This document shows positions 1-11,708 of a stretch of DNA of 64,000 nt, in pieces. Source of the DNA: Rostratula benghalensis (Eukaryota > Chordata > Aves > Charadriiformes > Rostratulidae); the NCBI GenBank assembly GCA_013399305.1, contig VXAI01000181.1, positions 674,891 to 738,890 of the forward strand, in the 5' to 3' direction. The translations under genes were made by a program, and so were the position numbers. The notes under the pieces are model-generated. The model did no database searches and was not told the origin of the DNA. It saw only the letters and a program-made list of their open reading frames with translations. Each line of letters begins with the position of its first letter. Within the stretch, counting starts at the first letter, position 1.

Positions 1-2810
1 GTGCTTTTACCCCCTGCTTCTCCCGAGACATCTGGCCCCCATCCAAGGAGTGGCACTTCTGAAGCAGGAGGACCACGGTGAGGCTTTGAGGGATGGAGAA
101 GGAGGTCTGAAGGCCACGTAACTGATGGGGAGGTTATTGCTGCCTGCGTAACTGATGGCAAGAAAATCTCCTTCAGCTACAGAGGTTACTTCAGAGCTCG
201 GGAGGCTCAGAGAACTCTGCATGACCAAGACTGCTTGACCTCTCCAGAGCTAGCCAAGGCACTGTCTTCCACCTTCTGCTGCAGGCAGACTGCCTCTGGC
301 AATCTCAGTTATGCACAGCCTGATTCACAGTCCCACGTGAGTCCCTGCAGAACTTGGATAACCAGATGGAGAAAAGGGGATAAACCCCCCCCCACTTTCA
401 CCTCCAGCTTGGCTAGGAAACTTCATCCCTCCCCTTCCTGAAGGAATTTTGCTAGGAACAAGGGTATCAGCATGGGCTTGGTGATGGTCTTCATTCACAG
501 TGGTCAGCCTGGCCAAGTGGGGTGGGCCAACCCCACCAGCTCTTGTACGTGCAGCTGGGCAGCCTTCTTCTGCCAGACAGATGTGAGGTGCTGGAAAGAC
601 CCTTCCTTATCATCTAGATAAATCTGGAGTTGTATTCCTAATTATTCTTCTGCTGGTGATATTATTTCTCCATAGCTATATAGGGGGCGGAGGGGGTATA
701 TGTCTGAACCCAGGATTTGCACTGCCCAGAAGCCCATGGTTTGTGGAGGTTTTTGCCCCCAAAGCATTTTTCCACAATACAAAGCATCATTTAGTTGTTT
801 CTAACCTCTCACATGCATAGGGAATGATGTAAAGGAGCACAAAGGTATTTGTCATCTGGAGAAGGCTCATCACCTCACACCCCTTTTCTAATGGCATTCT
901 CTTTCCCTCTGAGCTTGAGACAGTTGACCACGTCGCTTCAGGACCATAAATTGCCACGTGCTGCTGCGAAGGATCAGCCACTCCACTTAAAACCACAGCT
1001 GACCACGTCCCTTTCACAGCACCCCAGTAAGCAGAGTTGGAGGGGAGTACTCAGTAGCTCTAAGAACAATGCTTTATTCATAAAACCAACACCTTCGGGG
1101 TCTATCTCAGAAAGACCTGAAGGTTAAATCTAGGCACCTAAAAAGGATTTATTTCTAACCTCACTACATTGAGGTTTTTTGCAGGCAGCCTTCAGCAGCG
1201 CTGCACTTTATGGTATCGTTCAAAAAGAGCTAGGTCATCTTTGGTTTAGCAGTTTCCATTCACGAAAAAACACTGTAATTGATGCTGCCGAAACAAAAGC
1301 AGACCGACCACTTAGCGTGTTTTATTGCTTTTACTACTGTGTGCACCTGCACAAGTCCAGGAGCACAGTCCCTCCAGGCCCAATACACAGATTTATATAC
1401 TCTTAACACATCTTAAAAGTTAAGGAAATTATGCATTTTTCTCTCAGAGGGATTTGATTACTAAAAATTTCACTGTCATTCCTATTTATCCAAGAGGAAA
1501 GGTACAAACTATGAGTTTCCTCTATTTAAAACAACAGGCTCTTTTCACCCCTGTGAGTAGAAAACACTGAGGCTGTACTTTACGTTGTGAGCTGGACCCA
1601 GGCAGGATAGGGAACAGCATTTCCAAGCAGAAATTCCACTGTGCCCCTCTCCTGGGAACAACAAGTCCCTGGGATTCAACTCATGGGCAGAACTGGATGC
1701 TGCAGGAGAGCTAACACCTTGTGGAAAACCCCTCTATTAAATATTTTTTTGTTTGCTCTTAAGATCCAGTACACACTCTGGTTTGTATTCTGCTGGTACA
1801 AGCTTGCAGGAAACGTATTCCAACCTTCTGGCCCTCAGAAAACAAAGAGAGGGAATGGGAACCTAGACCTGAGGTTGGCCATAAGCAAATGAAATTTGTG
1901 CCATTTTAGAATTTGGCCCACTATTTTCAGCCCGACCTCTTAAAACTATTTTCAAACACCATGAGGATGTCTGAAACTGGTTAAATTAACAGAACTGAGA
2001 ATTTCTGGAGCACAAACACCAAAACAACTGTTCTTTCAGTTTGTTTCTTAACCTTTTCCTTAGAGTGACATGAAAACTTTCCTTTCTCCCTGGAGACTTT
2101 ATACAAGTGGCAGTTTCAGTCACTGCAGTTTTACAAGACTATAAAGTTAGCAGCCTCTAACATCCAATTAGCAGTTCCCTATATAAAGCAAAACCAGTTC
2201 CATACTATTGTATTCCTAATAACCTGAAGCTGACTGCATCTTTTCCCTTCCTTGCCTAAACGCAATGCATTTTCCTTAGAAAAAGTGAAAGGGGAAATAA
2301 GAATTAACACTCCTATCACTCACTGAAGAGATGAAACTTCACAGATGTGCCATATTAATATCAAAAAAAGGTTCAGATATATGGAGCTGGACCAACTTGT
2401 TCCATCAGGAGGCTCGCAGTTAAGGCATATGACTTGTACCTCGCTGAGAACTCAGGGTATTTTCAGATAATCTCAGAAAGATTTGTACAGCTTTTTGTCT
2501 TGTGGTCTTTTTTTGCTGGCATTTCAGATCAGAGGCATCCCTGAGGATCCCCGGTCAAGCCCTGGATACTGTCTAAACACATTAGGAGACAGTTCCCTAT
2601 CTCACAGGCTTGTAGCTCAATGGACAGGATAGGGGGAAAAAAAAAAAAAAGGAACCAAGTGTTATCATCAGCTTTGCAGATGCACGAGGCACACAGGAAA
2701 ATCAAGAATTTAACCCCATCACACAGTGTATGTGTTCTCTGTAGTTCTACATTTAAACCAAAAGGGACATTTTTTCCTCACCAGCTAACCTTTTTTTCTT
2801 TTTCCCCTAG
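1..2810. other. Unique non-coding DNA, no gene recognised
   Basis: No repeat family or coding exon is recognisable here. Open frames are short (under 130 codons) and lack domain features. A 14-base A run lies at 2637-2650. The last 30 bases (2781-2810) contain CTAAC, then a pyrimidine tract ending in CCCCTAG, which looks like a splice acceptor and is discussed with the CR1 copy that follows. Confidence 0.6.
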
Positions 2811-3310
2811 ACCTGGTGGACAACCAGCTGAACATGTGGCAGGAGCACATCCCTGGAGGCCACCCATCTATGGGACTGGCACGAGCAGCAGCGTAGCCAA
2901 CTGGCCACAGGAAGCCACCATTCCCCTCAACTGGGGACCTGTGAGGCCACATCTGGAGCCCAGGTTTGCCTCACACCCTTTAAAGAAAAGGTAAGAGCAT
3001 ACTAGAGAGAGTTTAACAGCTCCAATGGTCAGAGGATGGAGGTACATGATGTAGGAGGGGAGACCCAGACATGTACCACCTGAAGAAGAGAAAGTAAGAG
3101 GAGACAGAGCCAGGCTCCTCTTGGAAGGGCACAGAAAAAGGAAAAGATACAACACCCACAAGCTGCAGAAAGAGATGTTACAGTTGGCAATAAAATCCCT
3201 GATGAGAACAGCTGAGCATTGAAGAGGGGCCCAGAGAGGCTGGAGCACCTCTACCTTTGCATGTTTTCCACATCAGGATCTTGGGCAACTTGAGACCACC
3301 TGGAATTTAG
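2811..3310 (+). mobile_element. Old, decayed CR1 LINE fragment (+)
   Basis: This is a diverged copy of the CR1 non-LTR retrotransposon 3' half. Colinear blocks still visible are GTGGACAACCAGCTGAACATG (from 2817), a block resembling the CR1 'aggaacagcgtggccagcag' stretch (from about 2880), GTGAGGCCACATCTGGAG (from 2941), GACAGAGCCAGGCTCCTCTT (from 3104), and CCCAGAGAGGCTG followed by CTTGGGCAAC (3230-3290). The order matches CR1 in sense orientation, with the stretch between heavily eroded and deleted. The 3' octamer tail is not visible. It sits about 230 bp upstream of a younger CR1 on the same strand. The open frame across its 5' part is a relic or chance frame, but it is bounded by good splice signals (see findings). 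The repeat call is fairly secure; the exact ends are not. Confidence 0.65.
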
Positions 3311-3540
3311 CCTTGTCTTCACAGAAGGTTACATGAGTGGTTCTTTCCCACCTACATTTTTCTATGATTTCTAACTTCTATGCACCTTTTTACTACACTT
3401 ACACAGGTATCAGCAACAAACTATGTGTGAAAGGCAGATCCATGAGCAACGACACTTCTGCTGTCACTTGTTCTTAATCCTCTAACATTTTCACGAAGCA
3501 GCATCGAGATTTGTTGGGTCTCAGACACTGCACAACACAC

Positions 3541-4010
3541 TGAGGAGCTGGAGCACATCCACAGAAGGGAAACGGAGCTGGTGAGGGGTCTGGAGCACAA
3601 GCCTTGTGAGGAGCAGCTGAGGGAGCTGGGGGTGTTCAGCCTGGAGAAGAGGAGGCTGAGGGGAGACCTTCTGGCTCTCTCCAACTCCCTGAAAGGAGGA
3701 GGTAGCCAGGGGGGATCGGTCTCTTCTCCCAAGGAACAGGCCATGGGACAAGAGGAAATGGCCTCAAGTTGCACCAGGGGAGGTTTAGGATGGGTATCAG
3801 GAAAAATTTCTTCACAAAAAGGGTTGTCAAGCCTTGGAAGAGGCTGCCCAGGGCAGTGCTGGAGTTACCATCCCTGGAGGGATTTAAAAGCTGGGAAGAT
3901 GTGGTGCTGAGGGACTCGGTTTAGTTGTGGACTTGGCAGTGTTAGCTTGATGGTTGGACTCAATGATCTTAAAAGGCCCCTTCCAATTTAGACAATTCCA
4001 TGATTCTATA
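3541..4010 (+). mobile_element. CR1 LINE 3' fragment (+)
   Basis: A 5'-truncated CR1 copy in sense orientation. It starts in the conserved 'gagctggtgaggggtctggag' block. It continues through GTGTTCAGCCTGGAGAAGAG (about 3629), GAGGCTGCCCAGGGCAGTG (about 3840) and CCATCCCTGGAGGGATTTAA (about 3869). It ends in CCCCTTCCAATTTAGACAATTCCATGATTCTAT (3977-4010), which is the CR1 3' terminus with the octamer repeat partly preserved. A diagnostic internal segment (about 3700-3800, containing GGTCTCTTCTCCCAAGGAAC) is shared with the copy at 46.9 kb, so both belong to one subfamily. Reading frames are broken and no protein is made. CR1 typically inserts as short 5'-truncated copies without target-site duplication, consistent with this one. 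Confidence 0.93.
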
Positions 4011-5932
4011 AATTCCTAGGCAAAGACACTGCTCACCACAACAAGATTTTTGTGTGTTCATGCGAAAAAGTGTTATCCCCATCCCACATGTATCTCTTCC
4101 AGAAGTCCTGCTTTGCAAAATGAAAGTATGTCCAAAAATACATTTCAGTGAGCCATGTTGCTCTGGCAACATATCAGAACATCAGCTTCCAGAGAGCTCC
4201 AGGGCTAAAATCCCACCCGGCTTTCAACAGGAGCAGCTGGCCAAACACTTCTCCGAGCCCAGTTCTTCTGTGGAAAGGGATCCATCTACCTCCCTCCCCT
4301 CCCAAACATCTTTCTCTGGCATGGGCCTCGGCCAGGTTGGCTGTCACACCACATCATGTCATGGGGGTGATGACACTACAGGCCTGAAACAGCCCGGAGC
4401 CGCTGATGTTGGACAGATTGTGTTTGACACCCAAGGGAAGAAGATTCCAGCCCGTGTGTTTTGCTAGCCCCAACCCTTTTGTGTTTAATTACCAGAACAC
4501 CAGATCAGTAGAATGCTGTGAGCAGGTTACAGAACAGTTATTCCTTCAATCAGCAGCTTGGGCAGGAAGGTCTTCTCCTTTCACAGTCAGCACACGGCGA
4601 GCTGAGACGTCCAACCTAAATGTCGGCAAGAAACCAGGAGGCCAAAGGCTTCCCTGGATGTTGAGGCTACAACTGGACTCCTCATTTCACCTTGTCAAAG
4701 TTCAGAAAACCATCCTAAGGGATGCTATATATGCACCAAAAAATGCAAATCCCTGCCTCTTAACTTAAAAATGACAGACAAGCAGAAACACAACGGATAT
4801 AATAAGCACTATTCTACCCAGGAGCACGACAGAAGTCAGTTGTTTTAACCAAGAACATGTCCTAGTACTACACATATTTTTTAAAAAGACAAAAAACTTG
4901 GAGCCAGACTACAAACCTATGTGGTTTATTTGAAACAATAATCTAATACAAATCAACCTTTCTCGTAACTTTAAATTTGTAAAATTTTCAAGAAGGAAAT
5001 ACGCTCATTTATGTGGTCCTAGTTTGTAAAAAAAAAAAAAAAGTTTGAATAATTTATCCATAAGTGTAGGGATTTATCCAACACTTTCTTTTCCCTTTTT
5101 CCCCTGCACTGTTCTGTTGTGGTTTTGCCAGGCTCCCTTTTTCCAAACATCTTTCAGCACTAAGAGGAGTTTCTTAAGCAGGTGTAAGCCACAGCCCAGC
5201 CTCCTGGGGACTCTCAGGACGGGGGCTTTGGTGATGGAATATGGCTCCGTGTCCTTTCCCCTGTAAAAAGCATCCACTGGGTTTTGTCAGAGGAAAAGGG
5301 GAGGAGGGAATGGGAATTTTCATACTATTCAGGGTGACAATTGCTCTGACATACGTGGCTGTACAAACTGACCCCCTCGAGTTCGCGCTGTCTCTCGTCC
5401 CATCCCCACAGGCAGACTCCCTGCCTGAGCTGCAGCGTTCAGGAGACCAATTAGGTGATTTTTCCCCTCCAGCAAAACTTATTTCACACTTGGCTCGCCA
5501 TACCTCGGCCCCACCTACACCAGTGTTCACGACGAAAAACGCCTTTCTAAAGTTAACCAAACTTCAAATGCTTTTCATTGGCAAGGCTTAGATACGTCTG
5601 CATAATTCTCCAAATACTGAGTCATCTACCAAAATTAAAAAAAAAAAAAAAGTCAACTTTCATTTTATTCTGAGCTCAGATTCAATGGAGAGGCAGCTTT
5701 TGCCACCTGGGCAAACGAATGAGAAGCTGGAGGAAAGATAAGAAGTCAGCTGGGGAAAATAAAACTCGTTTAACAGAGAACAAGAAGTCTGAAAGAGCTG
5801 AAGTAAGGTTTTCTCCCCAGGCAATACGACATTCCCAGGAAGGGGAGACAGATCAGGTATGAAACAGTCAGGAAGTTCCCTAATTTGGTCTCTGGGTGTG
5901 AACTCTTCTCTCACTTGTTGAGTTTTGGCCAG
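4011..5932. other. Unique non-coding DNA, no gene recognised
   Basis: A 137-codon open frame (4054-4467, +) has no recognisable domain and no supporting splice context. A15 runs lie at 5028-5042 and 5637-5651. No repeat family is recognised. Overlapping frames of 116-128 codons on both strands at 5174-5591 look like chance. Confidence 0.6.
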
Positions 5933-6661
5933 GATCACAGAACGATGTGGGGTTGGAAGGGATCTCTGGGGATTGTCTCCTCCAAGGTCTGCCACAGCAG
6001 GGTCACCTAGAGCAGGTCCCACAGGAACGTGTCCCGGTGGGGTTTGAATGTCCCAGAGAAGGAGACTCCACCACCTCTCTGGGCAGCCTCTGCCAGGACT
6101 CTGCCGTTCTCAAAGGAAAGAAGTTCCTCCTCATGTTTAGATGGAACCTCCTATGTTACAGTTTATGCCCGTTTCCTCTTGTCCTGTCACTGGTCACCAC
6201 TGAAAAAACCCTGGCCTCATCCACTTGACACCTACCCTTTAAGTATTTATAGGCATTGATCACATCCCCCCTCAGCTTTCTCTTCTCCAGACTAAAAGAC
6301 ACAAGTCCCTCAGCCTTTCCTTATCACAAAGATGCTCCAGGCCCCTCATCATCTTGGTGGTCCTCTGCTGTACCCTCTCCAGCAGTTCCCTGTCCTTCTT
6401 GACTCCAAATGGGGCCTCCCCAGGGCAAGCAGAGGGGCAGGATGATCTTCCTCAACCTGCTGCACACACCTTCCTGATGCACCCCAGGATGCCATTGGCC
6501 TTCTTGGCTACAAGGGCACGTTGCTGCCTCATGGACATCCTGTTGTCCACTAGGACTCCTAGGTCTCAGAGCTGCTCTTCAGCAGGTCAGCCCCCAACCT
6601 GTACTGGTGTGGGGGTTTATTCCTCCCCAGGTGCAGCACCCTAGACTTGTCCTTGTTGAGT
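5933..6661 (-). mobile_element. CR1 LINE 3' fragment (-), longest young copy
   Basis: A 5'-truncated CR1 copy read on the minus strand. The 3' end is at 5933 (CACAGAACGATGTGGGGTTGGAAGGGATC, with a damaged octamer tail). The body runs through GTCCCACAGGAACGTGTCCC (about 6017), CTCTGGGCAGCCTCTGCCAG (about 6078), CCCCCTCAGCTTTCTCTTCT (about 6267) and GGCCCCTCATCATCTTGGTG (about 6339). It reaches the region just past the reverse transcriptase coding end, with CCAGGATGCCATTGGCCTTC (about 6484) and ACCCTAGACTTGTCCTTGTT (about 6640). This is about 0.73 kb of the element. The subfamily matches the plus-strand copy at 31.2 kb, so the two are inverted relative to each other. Frames are broken. Confidence 0.93.
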
Positions 6662-7428
6662 AGGATAGGAGCATCCATCACATTTCCACCAAAGGAGAGT
6701 CTCCCTAAATACTTTTTACTCTCCACATAATTCAAGCATAGAGGTGGCCACGCAATCGTTGATCCTCTGTTAACAGAGATAAAAATCAATTCCTTTGCTG
6801 CCTTCTCAACCTTTGCATATGAGACTAATACTGACCTGTTATTGGTCTTGGGCATGCTTTTGGCTTCCAAGATCCTCTGTCCTCTAACCTGGTGCATGTG
6901 TTCAACTCAAGTAACATTGTCCTTGACCCATGACAAGTTTTGGCTGAGCAGAAGGGGGGAGGGAGGGCACTGAAAGTAAAGATATTTTACTCTCTTATAA
7001 GATTCATGAGATGAAATTTGTACAGCTTCAAGTATGGCCCATATGAAGGGTCAGGAAGAGCCCACATATATCTTATATAACTAAAAAACAGAATTAACTT
7101 CAAATATCTACCATGATTTTTGCACATCCTAGGAGTCAGAAGGAGCTTCTCAGAATACCTGTATCAGCCTGATAAAAAGTTATACCCCAATTCCCCATGG
7201 TTTTTGCCTTTAAGTGTGTAAAACCTACACAGCTTGTTAAGGAAATCTCTTTAAAAAGAAGATGAGCACATGAATTTTAAAAAGCTTTGTCACCCAAAAT
7301 GTCTTGTACCCCTCTGATGCAATCACACAACCAGACAAGTTTAGCTGGTACTGGCACGAGAAATTAATTTTTCATAGACAAAAGTTTAAAAAAAAAATTC
7401 CACAAAAGCAAAGCTGGGGAGGAGGGAA

Positions 7429-7459
7429 TTTTTTTTTTTTTTTTTTTTTTGGGGGGGGG
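7429..7459. repeat. T22G9 homopolymer junction
   Basis: A run of 22 T is followed immediately by 9 G on the plus strand. Such runs mutate quickly and are prone to sequencing and assembly length errors, so the exact counts should be treated as provisional. Confidence 0.85.
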
Positions 7460-8085
7460 AGTCTTAGACAGGACTCCAAACAAACTTCAAAGAGTGACCC
7501 ACTCCCAGCACAGCTCATCAAGGGACCAGATGGGCTGCAAGGGGGGAAAAAAACCCTCAAAAACCCTCTCAGACATCCTGGCTACTGCTCCGAGGAGGTG
7601 AAGCCCTGAGACAGACTAGATAATATCCTGCTGCCTAAGAGCTAGAAAAATAACCAACCATGGTTATTAATTAATTCCCAGCAGAAAGGCTGCACAGGCA
7701 ATGAATCAAAAGAGACCCCACTTCTCACCATTTGCCCTGTTTTCATTAAATAAAGCTAGAAACCTACAAAAAGCCCTCTTTTGGGTTATGTCAGACCGTT
7801 GACATCTCCAAAGGGAACTACACTCATTAATTTCTTCGTTACCCACATCAGATACGTGCCCAAGCAGACTTCAGTGTGGCCTCTCCTCCAAAACCAGTTG
7901 CTCGCACCAAACCTTCCCCACAACGAGGTTTCCTATCTAAATTTTAAAAAAAAATAAATATTTGAACAAGAGCAGTATTATCACTACTTTACAACTTGGG
8001 AGGGGGAAGCTGATTTACAGCCACCCATAAATCTGTTCTGGTGCAAAATAATCAACCCAGATCTCTTGCTTGAAACAGAATTATT

Positions 8086-8107
8086 CCCCCCCCCCCCCTT
8101 TTTTTTT
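8086..8107. repeat. C13T9 homopolymer junction
   Basis: A run of 13 C is followed by 9 T on the plus strand. It is a pure pyrimidine tract and its length is probably polymorphic or error-prone. Confidence 0.85.
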
Positions 8108-9016
8108 AAGCAAAAACACATGTTGATTGATGACACTATTTTTTTTTAGCAGGTTCACATTGATCTTAATGAATTGTTTATGTAATAACAAAAGATTCAT
8201 ACCATTCTGAATCCTCTTTAGATGGCTTCGGGGAAAGAATCATTATTTCATTTGAAATCACCTTTCATTTCAAATTGTTGCTGAACACAATTGAAAACTC
8301 AAAACAATCAAACCCAAGGAAGATGGTTTGATTTTCTCTAATAAAATACTTTGACTCAAAGCGAATCTTTTAACAATTGCTTTTTTTAATTTTCTGTTTG
8401 TTCCACACTAAATGCTTTACTTCTCAAAAAAAATATACCAATATGGCAATTCTCAGCCCCCTATTTTGCAATCCAAGTTCAGATCCAAACCTCAAACTCC
8501 ACAGGTGATTTGTTATTGTAGCTGTATCCCACTGTAGCATCCTTTCTAGCTATGGCTGGGAAACAGTAGAGGAACAAAGGTGAATGGAGAGAAGCAAGAC
8601 AGAGGAAAGGGAGAGCCACCAAGCAAAGGTCTAGCAGGGAGAGAACAGAAGCTCTGAAAGCTGGAAAAGGCAACTTTGCTCCATGGACCATCTCTGTGCC
8701 GCAAAACAAAAATGATTCTGCAAGCAAGAAGGTGGTGGAAGCCTGTGCTGGGTTTGATTGAGGACATAAACTTCAGCACTTGAGGAATACTCAGTTTCAT
8801 CAGGTGGTTTTGTGTGAGGAACACCTGGTCCACAGTCACCAAACATCATCCCTTGAGCTCACTGGTACCACATTTCTCCTTCTCAAGAAGAAATCAGGCA
8901 GTTTAAAACAAAAAGGAACACTTCCCATTTGGCTATTTAGAAAAAGAATAGTAGTACAATTATTGTTTTATTTAGTCCCATTTTAAAAGAAAGATGCAAG
9001 AAATAGGCAAGTACTT

Positions 9017-9202
9017 GCAGAATAACAGAATTGCCTGGGTTGGAAGGGACTTTTCAGATCATCAAAGTCCAACCATCAACTTAACACCAACAAAACCCAT
9101 ATCCCTAAGCACAATGTCTACCCCTCTTTTAAATACCTCCAGAGATGGTGCCTCAACTACTTCCCTGGGAAGGAACATCTGCACAAAACGGTTATAAATC
9201 CT
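9017..9202 (-). mobile_element. Short CR1 LINE 3' end (-)
   Basis: A minus-strand CR1 3' end. It begins with a degraded octamer tail and GGGTTGGAAGGGACTTTTCA (about 9038). It continues with ATCATCAAAGTCCAACCATC (about 9059), TTTTAAATACCTCCAGAGAT (about 9128) and CACAAAACGGTTATAAATCC (about 9182), where similarity stops. Only about 185 bp of the element is present. The CCAACCATCAACTTAACAC segment is shared with the 11.6 kb copy and, in reverse, with the tails of the 3.5 and 46.9 kb copies, so these four belong to related subfamilies. Confidence 0.9.
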
Positions 9203-10569
9203 TGTTAACACTCAACCAAAGAACAGAAAAATAATATGGTCAAATTTGAAGAGAAGTCACCCAGGAGTTCTGTTTTGTATCTTGGACTTGGTTCAGCTAA
9301 GTACATTCCTAACTCAAAAAAAACCAAAAAAGGTCTCTGTTTTATGGTATGGAGAAAAGAGAGACAGAAGGAACGCAGAGAGAGGTAACCACCACAGGAC
9401 CAACTCTTAACTGTAACCTCCTGAAGGGTCACAGCCAAGAGCAGGGGCTGGGGTTTTAAACCACATCTTCTCAAGAAGGTCTGCAAAGCCGCTCCGGCAA
9501 GGGGAGCCAAAATCTGCTGAAGGTTCCATGGGGGTTTCCAGCCCCACATCTGCTGTTGAGGGCTCCTGAAAGCGGCGGGACTTCGGGCCTCGGGTCGGAG
9601 AACGCAGGTGATTTGTCACAAGAGGGAAGCCTGGTTTTAATAACGCAGCAAACATCTTACTGTTTCTTTTGATTAACATGGCATTCGTTTGGGATTTCTT
9701 GCTATTTAGTCTATGCAGGAAAATGATAAAAAACAGACCTGACAAGCTTTGAGTTAAGAGTGGACTTCACCTCATTTTAGAAGAGGGCAGCTGCAGATGC
9801 CATAACCCCTTTACAACATCATATTTACCTGAGCTCTCTAAAGCAACCACAGGGAATTCCAATCTTTATTTATCTTTTAAATGTACAAGTCATTTTCTCC
9901 TGCACCAGACAGGATCTTTTGAAGGTATATCAGACATTTCATTATACTTTGAAAATTACCCAACTTCCAAGCTTCAGCAGTGTCTCAAGCCCTGCACACT
10001 TCTTAGTATTTATTTGTATCACAGACAATAAAGTACCTTCTATTTGTGGAAGCTCATTAAAAATAAACAGACTGAGATAACTTGGCTTTTCAAACTTTCT
10101 TGTACATTGGGTTTATTATTGCCCTTTCCCTAGCTCTTATCCAAACAGTCCTGACAACTTGTTTATTGAGAGCTCTGCAGAGGTCTACCTACACAAAGTG
10201 TGCTGGTGACAGCATCACGGAAAATCTCTAACAACGGCCTGGACTTAAAAACAATATATATTAAAAAAAAAAAAAAATCACAAAGGCAAACCATTTAATT
10301 TGTGAACAACACTGGAAAACATTCTCTAGCGGCTCAGTGCCAAATAGTTAGAATTTCTACCTGAAACATTACATGTGCCATCTTTCAGTTTGATATTGTA
10401 TCACCAAATATATCAGGGAATATAAAATCCACCCGTAAAACCCTCTGCTCGTGGGATTTTCAAGAAGAACTCATTATTCCTTCTGCTGAAGTTCCATTAA
10501 AGCAGGTACATAAATACTTGTTTTCAGTGAAGTTATATGTGCATTAATATAGAACAGTCTGTATATTAT

Positions 10570-10589
10570 AACAACATAAATATGTTGTT
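10570..10589. repeat. Perfect 9-bp-arm palindrome
   Basis: AACAACATA (10570-10578) and TATGTTGTT (10581-10589) are exact reverse complements separated by AA. It lies in AT-rich DNA and could be chance, a cruciform seed or a dimeric binding site. Confidence 0.8.
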
Positions 10590-10921
10590 TTCTAGAAAGC
10601 TAAACATTTTTTTTAAAAGTTTGATTCTGGGAAAGTGTTCAGTCCTGACCAAAAAAGGCACATTTTTACCCATGACACATTAAAAGCACACATTGTAGCA
10701 CTTCAGCTTTCTTAAGTACTACTCCATTAACATCCTCCTTCTCCTTCCCCCAGAAGGAGCACTGGGAAGATGAAAGGTAGCTTAGTTTCCAGACCTTCTG
10801 GACAAGGTAGTCTGTTCAATGCCATGTGGCCATGGGAATGTGTTTAACGAAGACACTGAATTAAGACAGCCCCAAACATACTTCAGATGCATCATCAGTC
10901 ATCCGAAGGATGCTCTGATTT

Positions 10922-11119
10922 ACTGACTGCTCCGAACCAGACTCAACAGTTCCAAAACACCAGGGCAGCACCTCCAGCGTGGCTGCAGCAAGTACCACTT
11001 GGGGACAAACTCACTTGGCCACTTGCCTTCAACGAGGCTTTTAAAATATGCTTGTAAACACTGAGCAAAATCCTCACCTCGCTGAAGTTCCTCAATCAGA
11101 TTAGATTTGCGCCTGCAGA
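10922..11119 (-). other. Candidate terminal coding exon, unrecognised protein
   Basis: On the minus strand, a CTCTGCAG acceptor-like motif just above 11114 is followed by an open frame that reads RKSNLIEELQRGEDFAQCLQ and continues with aromatic and Trp-rich residues (KWPSEF, KWYLLQPRW). It stops with TAA at about 10922, after roughly 63 codons. The frame also stays open for 18 more codons upstream of the acceptor. It has no ATG, as expected for an internal or last exon. A GTGAGG donor-like motif inside (about 11075) would instead give a 35-nt microexon. I do not recognise the protein. The pyrimidine tract before the acceptor is weak, and chance frames of this length are common in 64 kb. Treat it as a lead only. 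Confidence 0.2.
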
Positions 11120-11563
11120 GCTTAATTTGGATAACGTAGTTATTAAAAGCAATAATTAAAAATATCTTTTAAAGACAACTTAGGGGCTTTTAAAAACTCC
11201 ATATAAAACATAGCCTTTTAAATGAGATCATAAAAAGTTTTACAGCTCAGTAGTACGATAGCAAGCACAGGCTGAGATGCTGAAATTTTGTACTTGAATG
11301 CACAATTAAACACAGCGCTAGAGCACGGCTGCAGGATGCCATGAAACTAAAAAGGCAAAGAATTTCTACTCAGAACTAAAACCGTATCATTAATTCCCCA
11401 GGAATGTGCCTTACCTTTGCTTCACACCTGTTACTCAACACTGAGGAGTCTACAGGTCAAATGTTGACCTTGACTTCACTCATTCCTCAGCCCTACAACA
11501 GTAAAACTATTGCTACCCGTGAGGATGCACAATCACAGCTGAGGACACCACCTGAAAATAATG

Positions 11564-11708
11564 GACAGAATCATGGGATCTTCTAGGTTGGAAGGGACCT
11601 ATAGACCATCAAGTTCAACCATCAACCTAACACTGCCAAATCCACCAGTAAACCATGTCCCTCAGCACCATCTGCCCAGCTTTCAAATACCTCCAAGGGA
11701 TGGTGATG
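11564..11708 (-). mobile_element. Short CR1 LINE 3' end (-)
   Basis: A minus-strand CR1 3' end of about 145 bp. It starts ACAGAATCATGGGATC (octamer tail), then AGGTTGGAAGGGACCTATAG (about 11585), CAAGTTCAACCATCAACCTA (about 11610) and TTTCAAATACCTCCAAGGGA (about 11681). It is the same subfamily as the 9.0 kb copy but cut shorter. It breaks off where the unique sequence GATGCTAGAACTG starts. Confidence 0.9.

Larger units (their letters stand above)
6662..9016. other. Unique AT-rich DNA with homopolymer junctions
   Basis: No gene or repeat family is recognised. There are two homopolymer switch points: T22 followed directly by G9 at 7429-7459, and C13 followed by T9 at 8086-8107. The T22-G9 junction creates spurious Phe/Gly or Lys/Pro-rich open frames of 62-101 codons across 7304-7609, which are not genes. 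Confidence 0.6.
9203..11563. other. Unique DNA; one candidate exon inside
   Basis: No repeat family is recognised. An A15 run lies at 10263-10277. A perfect inverted repeat with 9-bp arms lies at 10570-10589. The minus-strand open stretch at 10922-11119 is listed separately as a weak exon candidate. Minus-strand frames of 112-114 codons at 9205-9745 have no recognisable domain. Confidence 0.55.

Noticed and set aside
2868..3248. 126-codon minus-strand open frame
   Set aside because: Antisense to a decayed CR1 copy, with a biased Leu/Ser composition.
11404..11450. Minus-strand 35-nt splice-flanked segment near 11416-11450
   Set aside because: The donor GTAAGG is good, but the acceptor tract is poor and the frame is closed immediately upstream. 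Likely a chance pseudo-exon.
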